NCBI GenBank assembly: GCA_019237205.1
Contig: JAFAHO010000447.1
Location: 1 to 35,117, forward strand
DNA length: 35,117 nt
Source of the DNA: Hyphomicrobiales bacterium
GTDB taxonomy: Bacteria; Pseudomonadota; Alphaproteobacteria; Rhizobiales; Beijerinckiaceae
Direction of reading: 5' to 3'
Position numbers and translations under genes: made by a program. Positions 24,748 to 31,010 of the stretch are shown here, in pieces. The notes below the pieces were generated by a model. It saw nothing but the letters and a program-made list of their open reading frames with translations. It had not been told where the DNA came from and did not search any database. Every line of letters starts with the position of its first letter. Position 1 is the stretch's first letter.

Positions 24748-25365
24748 ATGATGGTTCGATCGGGTCTATTTTTGCGGGCGGCGCTTGCCGGGGCGATCGC
24801 GGCGGCGGCGTTCGTTTTGCCGTGCGTCTTCGCTTCGGCGCAGCAGGTCGATATGAACGTCGTCGACCAGCCGGGCTACGTGCCATCCGCGGATGAAGAG
24901 CAACTGGGCGGCGTCTACGAAAAGCAGGAAGTGTTCTTCCGCACGAGCGAGGCGCCGGGGACGATCGTCATCGACACCAACTCGCGCTTCCTCTACCTCA
25001 TCCAGCCTAGCAACCGCGCGCTGCGCTACGGCATCGGCGTCGGCCGCGACGGCTTCCAGTGGTCGGGGCTCGAGCGCATTTCGCGCAAGCAGGAATGGCC
25101 GGACTGGCGCCCGCCGCCGGAGATGATCGAGCGCCAGCCCTATCTGCCGCGCTTCATGGCCGGCGGCCCGGGCAATCCGCTGGGCCCGCGGGCGATGTAT
25201 CTCGGCAAAACCGTCTATCGCATTCACGGCACCAACCAGCCCCAGACGATCGGTCACGCCGTCTCGTCGGGCTGCTTCCGGCTGGTCAACGACGACGTCA
25301 TCGATCTCTACGATCGCGTGCCGGTCGGCACGAAGGTGATCATCAGACAGGCCGTGGCTCTCTAG
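24748..25365 (+). CDS. L,D-transpeptidase (ErfK/YbiS/YcfS/YnhG family)
   Basis: A 205-residue exported protein with a signal peptide and a YkuD catalytic domain (residues 70-203). It has His160 in the HGTNQP motif and nucleophile Cys176 in SSGCFRL. The His usually found just before the Gly (SHGC) is Ser here, a known variant. Such enzymes make 3-3 cross-links in peptidoglycan or attach proteins to it. In Hyphomicrobiales they are numerous and support polar growth. It starts at ATG 24748 with a GGAG motif upstream, and follows the lipoprotein gene closely. Confidence 0.9.
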   Translation: MMVRSGLFLRAALAGAIAAAAFVLPCVFASAQQVDMNVVDQPGYVPSADEEQLGGVYEKQEVFFRTSEAPGTIVIDTNSRFLYLIQPSNRALRYGIGVGRDGFQWSGLERISRKQEWPDWRPPPEMIERQPYLPRFMAGGPGNPLGPRAMYLGKTVYRIHGTNQPQTIGHAVSSGCFRLVNDDVIDLYDRVPVGTKVIIRQAVAL

Positions 25366-25398
25366 TCCCGGCTCTGCCGCCATTCTCCGAGGCTCTTC

Positions 25399-26430
25399 AT
25401 GCGATCCATCAAACCGTTCTTCGCCGCCGCGGCGGCCATCGGCTTCGTCGCCCTCATGGGGGCCGCGGGAGCCCAGGCAGACACGACGCTGAAGACCGTT
25501 CAGGATCGCGGTTCTCTGATCTGCGGCGTGAGCCAGGGCCTCGCCGGCTTCTCGATCAAGGACGACAAGGGCGAGTGGTCGGGCTTCGATGTCGATTTCT
25601 GCAGGGCGCTCGCAGCGGCGATCTTCAATGATCCGTCGAAAGTGCAGTACGTGCCGCTGACGGCGACGGATCGGTTCGACGCGCTGAAGAACAAGCAGAT
25701 CGACGTGCTCTCGCGCAACTCGACGTGGACGCTGGGCCGCGAGAACGATTACGGCATCCTCTTCGCGGGCGTCACTTACTATGACGGTCAGGCGTTTCTC
25801 GTGCCCAAGAGCCGCAACCTCACTGGCGCGCTTGAACTCGACGGCAGCAAGGTTTGCATCCAGAACGGGACGACGTCCGAACCGAACGCAATCGATTTCT
25901 TTGACACGAACCACATCAATTACGAGATCGTCCACGGCGCGACGGTCGCCGACGTCGTGTCGGACTATCTGTCCGGCAAATGCAACGTGCTGACGACCGA
26001 TGAATCGCAGCTCTTCGCCCTGCGCTCGCAGTTTCCCAAGCCGGGCGATCACATGATCCTGCCCGACGTCATCTCGAAAGAGCCGCTGGGGCCGGTCGTG
26101 CGTCAGGACGACATGCAGTGGTTCAATATCGTCAAGTGGGTCAACTTCGCCCTCCTCGACGCCGAAGAGATGGGCGTCGGCTCGAAGACGATCGACGACG
26201 CGCTGAAGTCGCAGAAGCCGTCGGTGAAGCGACTGGTCGGGACGGAAGGCGAGTTCGGCAAGCCGCTCGGCCTCTCCAGCGCCTGGGCGGCGAATGCGAT
26301 CAAGGCGGTCGGCAATTACGGCGAAGTGTTCGACCGCAATGTCGGCGCCCATTCGAAGCTCGGCATACCGCGCGGCCTGAACGAACTCTGGGATAACGGC
26401 GGCATCCAGTACGCCCCGCCGATCCGCTGA
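25399..26430 (+). CDS. General L-amino-acid ABC transporter substrate-binding protein (AapJ/BztA-like), orphan
   Basis: A 343-residue periplasmic binding protein. A signal peptide (FFAAAAAIGFVALMGAAGAQA) is followed by TLKTVQDRGSLICGVSQGLAGFS and WSGFDVDFCRALAAAIF, typical of the AapJ/BztA group. Later conserved phrases are ALKNKQIDVLSRNSTWTLGRE and PLGPVVRQDDMQW. It would bind a range of amino acids. The permease and ATPase genes that normally follow (aapQMP) are absent: the next gene is on the other strand. It must use a transporter encoded elsewhere or act as a scavenging binder. Confidence 0.9.
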   Translation: MRSIKPFFAAAAAIGFVALMGAAGAQADTTLKTVQDRGSLICGVSQGLAGFSIKDDKGEWSGFDVDFCRALAAAIFNDPSKVQYVPLTATDRFDALKNKQIDVLSRNSTWTLGRENDYGILFAGVTYYDGQAFLVPKSRNLTGALELDGSKVCIQNGTTSEPNAIDFFDTNHINYEIVHGATVADVVSDYLSGKCNVLTTDESQLFALRSQFPKPGDHMILPDVISKEPLGPVVRQDDMQWFNIVKWVNFALLDAEEMGVGSKTIDDALKSQKPSVKRLVGTEGEFGKPLGLSSAWAANAIKAVGNYGEVFDRNVGAHSKLGIPRGLNELWDNGGIQYAPPIR

Positions 26431-26456
26431 GAGCTTAAATCCGCGATCGCGCCAGC

Positions 26457-26720
26457 TTACGGGCAAACCCTCGTCTTGCCCTGGTAGTAGCATTGGCCAG
26501 GCGCCGGGGTGTCCGGCGTGGTGGCGGGAGACTGCGCGGATGCGTCTGGCTTGGGCGCAGGGGGCTTGGGCTTGGGCGGCAGCACGAGGTTTTGCGCCGG
26601 CGGCGGCGGGACGATGATCACGGGGTAGTTGCTCATGAACTGCGCCTCGGCCGGAGGCGCGGTTGCCCCTAAGACGAGCGCAAGCCCCGCGGCCAAGCAA
26701 AATGCTTTTGCCTTGATCAT
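26457..26720 (-). CDS. Small Pro-rich secreted protein
   Basis: An 87-residue protein with a clear signal peptide (MIKAKAFCLAAGLALVLGA...AEA, then QF) and a GAGGAA ribosome-binding site 6 bases before the start. The mature part is dominated by Pro, Lys and Ala (PPKPKPPAPKPDASA) and ends CYYQGKTRVCP with two Cys that could pair. No family recognised. It converges with the AapJ-like gene. Confidence 0.65.
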   Translation of the reverse strand: MIKAKAFCLAAGLALVLGATAPPAEAQFMSNYPVIIVPPPPAQNLVLPPKPKPPAPKPDASAQSPATTPDTPAPGQCYYQGKTRVCP

Positions 26721-26843
26721 AGGGGTTCCTCAGGGGCCGGCCGCCTCGGGGATGTCCATGCTTCGCCTGCCCGCCATTCAACCCCCGAAACGTCCATTTG
26801 TCGATAGGCCAATGCGAATTGCGGCATGGTGTCGCAGGCGCGG

Positions 26844-27272
26844 TCAGCCGAGACCCATCGTCGCGATATGGAGGCGAATCTCGCGCGCCAGATCGGCGAG
26901 CGAGCCCATCAGCAACGCCAGAGCGATCACGAACATCACCGCAACGACGCCGCCGTGCGCGACCCCGACGAGCGCGGCCAAAAAGGCGCCGATCAGCAGC
27001 GCCGCGGTGACGAGGGCGCTGAGCACCGCAAAGTAAATGGCTCGGCCGAGCAACTTCATCCGACGCGCGAAAGAGTCGCCGATCGCTTGCCTCACGGACG
27101 GTTCGAGGGAGGCAAACGCGCCCGAGCGCAGCGATCGGTTTTGATCGACGATCCGCTCCATCCGGGCAATCAGAATCGACAGAAACCCGGCGACGGCGCC
27201 GAGCATAAAAGCCGGCGCGGTCGCGTGCGAAATCGCCGCGCTGAGGTGATCGATATCGCCGACGACCGCCAT
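26844..27272 (-). CDS. DUF2721 membrane protein
   Basis: A 142-residue protein with three hydrophobic segments (about residues 18-38, 78-100 and 105-128). The layout is that of DUF2721: an ISHATAPAFMLGAVAGFLSIL first helix, a charged loop with RMERIVDQNRSLR, then two adjacent helices. Function of the family is unknown. It is alone on its strand, and the 295-bp gap to the outer-membrane-protein gene contains no convincing feature. Confidence 0.75.
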   Translation of the reverse strand: MAVVGDIDHLSAAISHATAPAFMLGAVAGFLSILIARMERIVDQNRSLRSGAFASLEPSVRQAIGDSFARRMKLLGRAIYFAVLSALVTAALLIGAFLAALVGVAHGGVVAVMFVIALALLMGSLADLAREIRLHIATMGLG

Positions 27273-27567
27273 GCGCCTCTATGCCACGTTCATAGCGGTC
27301 CGGCCTTGCCCACTTCGCGATTCGGAACGGATCCTCAACATCGAAGCATGAAGACGAGCAAATGGAATTGCAACCCGAAGGTCGGCGCGAGACTGGGCGT
27401 TGCCCGCAAAGCGTGTCCTTTCTGTCACGCCTCGCCGTATTCTGTACCGAGCGCTGCCTTTTCGTTTCGTTGAGAAGGGCGCGAGTCTTGCCCGCGCCGG
27501 ATCGACTACCTAAAAATTCCGAAGGAATTCGGTTGAGCGCGACGACGGCCGCTTTCGAGGACGCGAG

Positions 27568-28404
27568 ATGAGGGGCGTTGCAAAGGCTGTTCTGGTTGCG
27601 ATCGGCATGCTCTTGGCCGCGCCGGTCATCGCGGCCGACCTGCCGACGAAGAAGCCCGCGCCGGCGCCCATTCCCGAGCCTCCCCTTCCCTCGAGCTGGC
27701 GTTTTGAGATCACCGGCTACGGCTGGGCCACGAGCGTCACCGGCAACTCCGGGTTCGGGGCGCTACCGACGCTGCCTTATTTCGCACGCTTCACCACGCT
27801 GCTCGAGCACCTCCAGGGCGCACTCATGGGCGCGATTGTCGCGCGCAATGACACGTTCATCGTCGGCCTCGATTCCATCTGGTCGAAGATCGGAGGCGGC
27901 GGAACGATCAGGAACCGGGACAACCCGCTTTTCGGGGGTCAAACCGACCTCACCCTGGGCGAAGGGATCACAACCGGCTTCGGCGGCGTGCGAATTCCTG
28001 TGGGGTCGCCGAACCTCTCACTCTACGGCACGGTCGGCGCACGCTACATCTATAGCGGGACGAAGCTCTCGATCACCGGCCCGCTGGGCATTGGGACGAC
28101 CCAATCCGTCTACAAGAACTGGGTCGACCCAGTCGCCGGAATCGCTGGGCAATACAAGTTCGACGATCGCTGGTTCATGAACACGCTCGCCGATATCGGC
28201 GGCTGGAGCGACAGCGCGACCGGCCAGGGGCTCGCCTCGGTCGGCTATAACTGGACGCCGTCGATCGCGACCACGCTCGGCTATCGCGTGCTTTACATCT
28301 ACGAGAAGCAGAACACCGGCTACACCTTCAACTTCGAGCCCAGAAGCTTCCGCTATCAGCAGTGGATGTACGGACCGTTTGCCGGGTTCAAGTACAGCTT
28401 CTGA
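27568..28404 (+). CDS. Outer-membrane beta-barrel protein
   Basis: A 278-residue protein with a signal peptide (VAKAVLVAIGMLLAAPVIAA), a short Pro-rich linker, and alternating amphipathic strands ending in a terminal Phe (FAGFKYSF), the outer-membrane sorting signal. Strand pairs such as FEITGYGWATSV, LYGTVGARYIYSGTKL and SVGYNWTPSIATTLGYRV point to a small barrel of 8-12 strands. Substrate or adhesive role unknown. A GAGGACGCGAG sequence precedes the ATG. An 11-bp inverted repeat follows the stop. Confidence 0.8.
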   Translation: MRGVAKAVLVAIGMLLAAPVIAADLPTKKPAPAPIPEPPLPSSWRFEITGYGWATSVTGNSGFGALPTLPYFARFTTLLEHLQGALMGAIVARNDTFIVGLDSIWSKIGGGGTIRNRDNPLFGGQTDLTLGEGITTGFGGVRIPVGSPNLSLYGTVGARYIYSGTKLSITGPLGIGTTQSVYKNWVDPVAGIAGQYKFDDRWFMNTLADIGGWSDSATGQGLASVGYNWTPSIATTLGYRVLYIYEKQNTGYTFNFEPRSFRYQQWMYGPFAGFKYSF

Positions 28405-28415
28405 TACTGATAAGA

Positions 28416-28455
28416 AGCGCCGGCGAGCGAGGCTTCAGGCCCATTCGCCGGCGCT
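28416..28455. terminator. Inverted repeat between converging genes, likely bidirectional terminator
   Basis: Perfect 11-bp arms AGCGCCGGCGA and TCGCCGGCGCT with an 18-base loop, 12 bases after the barrel-protein stop and 22 bases before the stop of the converging small gene. It forms a stable hairpin on either strand. There is no T-run, so Rho may help. Confidence 0.5.
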
Positions 28456-28476
28456 GAGCTATGCGGTCGGCCTGCC

Positions 28477-28716
28477 TCAGCGGCAAACGAGGGCGCCGCC
28501 TGGGCGGCGGTAACAGTGCCGGCCATAGCCATACCCGGGCCGCACGACAGCCGCGCCGTGATAGCCGTAGCCGTAGCCGCGATGCACGCCCACGGCGCCG
28601 CGCGGGCCGACGCATCCGGCCCGATAGGGACCGGCTGCGCAGGCGGCGGCGTTGGCTTCAGGAGCCTGAACGGCGAGCAGGCCGAGAACCAGCAGGCCGG
28701 CGGCGATTGTTTTCAT
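28477..28716 (-). CDS. Small secreted Gly/Tyr/His-rich protein
   Basis: A 79-residue protein with a signal peptide (MKTIAAGLLVLGLLAVQAPEANA). The mature peptide is low-complexity: AACAAGPYRAGCVGPRGAVG, then GYGYGYHG and RHCYRRPGGALVCR, with four Cys. Similar tiny exported proteins are frequent in Bradyrhizobium-like genomes; I know no tested function. AAGGAG sits 8-9 bases before the ATG. First of five minus-strand exported proteins when read from left to right. Confidence 0.7.
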   Translation of the reverse strand: MKTIAAGLLVLGLLAVQAPEANAAACAAGPYRAGCVGPRGAVGVHRGYGYGYHGAAVVRPGYGYGRHCYRRPGGALVCR

Positions 28717-28787
28717 CGGCATTCTCCTTGTGTTCGATCTCGAACGCATGTCATGGGCCGCGAATCCGGCCAAGACGAGGCCGGCGG

Positions 28788-29162
28788 CTACTTGCTTCCA
28801 GCCTCGGCCTTCGCCATGGCGTCCTTGCAGCCGTCGCTGACCTCGGCCGCATGCGACTGGATGCAGGTCGCGACCGCGCCCTTGCGCGGCTTGACGTCGG
28901 CGCAGAACTGCTTGACGTCCGCCTTGCAGGCCCGGCCGACCGCCGCCGCCCGGACAATCGCCACCTGGCAATCCGCCGACAGATCGCTGAAATGCGACTT
29001 CACGCAGTCCTTGAGCGCGCCCCCGCCCGGCTTCACGTCGGCGCAGACCGACTTGATGTCCTTGGCGCAGGCCTTGGCCATCGCCGACGGCGCGGCGTAG
29101 CCGGCGGAGCTCGACAGAGCCAGGACCGCGCCGAGCGCAGTGATACAGCTCAAAATTTTCAT
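28788..29162 (-). CDS. GLG1-type cysteine-rich-repeat exported protein
   Basis: A 124-residue protein with a signal peptide (ILSCITALGAVLALSSSAGYA) and two copies of a four-Cys repeat: KACAKDIKSVCADVKPGGG...KDCVKSH...ADC and RACKADVKQFCADVKPRKG...ATCIQSH...DGC. This matches the cysteine-rich repeat first described in the eukaryotic Golgi protein GLG1, which also occurs in many alphaproteobacterial exported proteins of unknown function. AAGGAG precedes the start by about 10 bases. The eight Cys should form disulfides in the periplasm. Confidence 0.82.
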   Translation of the reverse strand: MKILSCITALGAVLALSSSAGYAAPSAMAKACAKDIKSVCADVKPGGGALKDCVKSHFSDLSADCQVAIVRAAAVGRACKADVKQFCADVKPRKGAVATCIQSHAAEVSDGCKDAMAKAEAGSK

Positions 29163-29175
29163 AGTTCGATACTCC

Positions 29176-29550
29176 TTACGGATTTGCCGACAGCATCGTC
29201 TCGAAAAGGCCTTTGCCGTGGTCGTTCTTGGAATTGAGTCCTGGGACAACGTCAAGCCAGGCGCCCATGCACCAATGGTCCAACTGCGGCGCCTTGCAGT
29301 CGGGCGTCACCGGGCCGGGGTCGCAGACACAATATTTGTCGGCGTGCGGCGCGACGCCGGCGACTTCCTTTCGCGCACCCGAAGGCAACGCGAAAGTCAT
29401 CTGAGAACCCCCCGTTTGCACCGCGAACTGGCACACGTGTCCGGCCGGAGCGGCGCACAGGAATGTCACGGTTTGCTGAGCCTGAGCCGCGTTCGGCAAA
29501 CATGCTGGCCCCGCCACGCAGAGCGCAATCGACAGAAGCAACGTTTTCAT
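29176..29550 (-). CDS. Small Cys-containing secreted protein, unknown family
   Basis: A 124-residue protein with a signal peptide (LLLSIALCVAGPACLPNAAQA). The mature region has six Cys (TFLCAAPAGHVC, YCVCDPGPVTPDC, HWCMG), presumably in three disulfides. GAGGGGG lies upstream of the ATG at 29550. It starts 11 bases after the HdeA/HdeB-like gene on the same strand and is followed by the Cys-rich-repeat gene after 13 bases, so the three probably share a transcript. Function unknown. Confidence 0.68.
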   Translation of the reverse strand: MKTLLLSIALCVAGPACLPNAAQAQQTVTFLCAAPAGHVCQFAVQTGGSQMTFALPSGARKEVAGVAPHADKYCVCDPGPVTPDCKAPQLDHWCMGAWLDVVPGLNSKNDHGKGLFETMLSANP

Positions 29551-29561
29551 GGCTTGCCCCC

Positions 29562-29918
29562 TCACCTCTCGTTCATGAGCCCTTCGGCGCGGTCCTCCTT
29601 GAGGATCAGGCCGATGGCGTGAATGATCGTCTGGTCCTGGTGCGCCTTGCAGTACTCGATCACCTGGTGCTCGACGATCCGGCCTTTCTTGAAGTCGGCA
29701 TAGTGCTTGTGGGCGAGGCCGTTGTACCAGCCGCTGTACCAGGTCGTGAGCGCGTTGGCGTCTTCCTGATAGGTGTTGGCGAGCTGGCCGCAGGTCAACT
29801 TTTGTACGTCAATGAAGCCGTTCGCATCGGCATAGGCCGAGAGATCGACCGGATCGGCCTTTGCCGCGCTCAGCATCGCCATCGCCGTCGCGAACCCGAG
29901 AAGCATCGTCTTTTTCAT
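29562..29918 (-). CDS. HdeA/HdeB-family periplasmic protein
   Basis: A 118-residue exported protein with a signal peptide (MLLGFATAMAMLSAAKA). The HdeA/HdeB pattern is there: a first Cys in LTCGQL and a second in VIEYCKAH, which form the family's one disulfide around a small helical core (WYSGWYNGLAHKHYADF). In enterobacteria these are acid-activated chaperones; alphaproteobacterial members are numerous and mostly untested. GAAGGA precedes the ATG at 29918. Confidence 0.78.
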   Translation of the reverse strand: MKKTMLLGFATAMAMLSAAKADPVDLSAYADANGFIDVQKLTCGQLANTYQEDANALTTWYSGWYNGLAHKHYADFKKGRIVEHQVIEYCKAHQDQTIIHAIGLILKEDRAEGLMNER

Positions 29919-30046
29919 TCCGTTCGTCCTTCCGTCATGGTGCTTGGTGTCATGAAGCTGGCTTGAGCTTCGCCGGACCGCTTCCCTCCCGACAAAATCA
30001 CGCGATTGTGGCGTCGACTCCTTTGCGCCCAGGCGCGGGCGGGCGT

Positions 30047-30766
30047 TCAGTAGCACGGCGGATAGGGATAGTAGCCGCAGGCCGGCGTCGGCGGCGCGTA
30101 GTAGGGATAGGCGTGGGGATGATAGTAGGCGCCCGCGGCCGCCGCGCCGACCGCCGCCGCGCCGACTGCCGCTCCCGCAGCAATCCCGGCGGGATGACCG
30201 TACCAGGCGCCATGCCATGCAGCGCCATGGTAGCCCGCGCCTCCGACGAATGCGCGACCGCCATACCCGCGCGCTGCGAACCAGTCGATGAAGAGCGAAG
30301 CGGGTCCCGTCGCCTTCGACAGGCCTCCTTCGAGCACCGACACCTCGAAGGTCAAATTGTCGCCTTCGAGCTTCGGCGCTTTCAAGACAACGACGGCGTC
30401 CTCGACCGAATCGCCTTCGGCACCGAGCACCGATATCGTGGCGTTCGGGGGATCCTTGGCAAAGCTGTCGCTGCCCTCATCCCATTCCTTGAGGAAGTGC
30501 TTGGTCAGCACGTGCCCTGCCGCTCTGTATGGCCGATCGGCGAAGACGATGGAATTGGCCGACACGCCGGTCATCGTCAGCGCGTTGCCTTGCAGACTGG
30601 CCCCCCGCGAATTGATGACCGCCAGTGAAGGAATCATGGCGTCCTTCGCCGGAGAGCCGATCGTCTTCTGAGCGGGCGCGGCGATCGCGTCCTGGGCCAA
30701 CGCCCCTTGCGGCGCTGCGACGAACGCGACGAGCCCCGCGCACAGGCCTACGATGACATCTCTCAT
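30047..30766 (-). CDS. Exported protein with conserved domain and His/Tyr-rich tail
   Basis: A 239-residue protein with a signal peptide (VIVGLCAGLVAFVAAPQGALA). Residues 45-150 form a compact domain (GNALTMTGVSANSIVFADRP, DSFAKDPPNATISVLG, VVVLKAPKLEGDNLTFEVSVLEG). I recall this pattern from other uncharacterised bacterial exported proteins but cannot name the family. Residues 170-239 are low-complexity, first Gly/Ala/His/Trp then Tyr/Pro (YYHPHAYPYYAPPTPACGYY), like a surface-exposed or metal-binding tail. GGAGGAA lies just upstream of the ATG. It probably leads the minus-strand run of small exported proteins. Confidence 0.7.
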   Translation of the reverse strand: MRDVIVGLCAGLVAFVAAPQGALAQDAIAAPAQKTIGSPAKDAMIPSLAVINSRGASLQGNALTMTGVSANSIVFADRPYRAAGHVLTKHFLKEWDEGSDSFAKDPPNATISVLGAEGDSVEDAVVVLKAPKLEGDNLTFEVSVLEGGLSKATGPASLFIDWFAARGYGGRAFVGGAGYHGAAWHGAWYGHPAGIAAGAAVGAAAVGAAAAGAYYHPHAYPYYAPPTPACGYYPYPPCY

Positions 30767-30963
30767 GGCGTTTCCTCCATTTCCATTGAACCTTTACCAT
30801 AGGCGCGGCTAGATAATCGCGTTCGCGCCAAGATCGACGCCGGTAGCCGACGGCAGTCTTCGCATTCTCGAAGCCCCCCTTCAAGCGCACGCCGACATAG
30901 CACAAGGCAGCATTCCGGAAAGCGTCACAAATGCGACGCTTGCGCGACTTTTTCGACGGCGCG

Positions 30964-30997
30964 GCGCGATCCCGACCGCGGAGGGACGGGATCGCGC
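30964..30997 (-). terminator. Hairpin downstream of the sulfatase gene
   Basis: Perfect 11-bp arms GCGCGATCCCG and CGGGATCGCGC with a 12-base loop, 14 bases after the sulfatase stop. A stable transcript-end hairpin is likely. No T-run follows on the minus strand. Confidence 0.5.
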
Positions 30998-31010
30998 CCC
31001 TTTGCGGGCC

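Noticed and set aside
24766-26781. Long minus-strand frame (671 codons) opposite the L,D-transpeptidase and AapJ-like genes
   Set aside because: Both plus-strand genes have catalytic or signal motifs; the antisense frame has none.
27348-27473. A 41-codon plus-strand frame with a CPFC motif (KACPFCHASP) in the gap before the outer-membrane protein gene
   Set aside because: No ribosome-binding site, no relatives I recognise, and the CxxC context does not fit a thioredoxin fold at this length.
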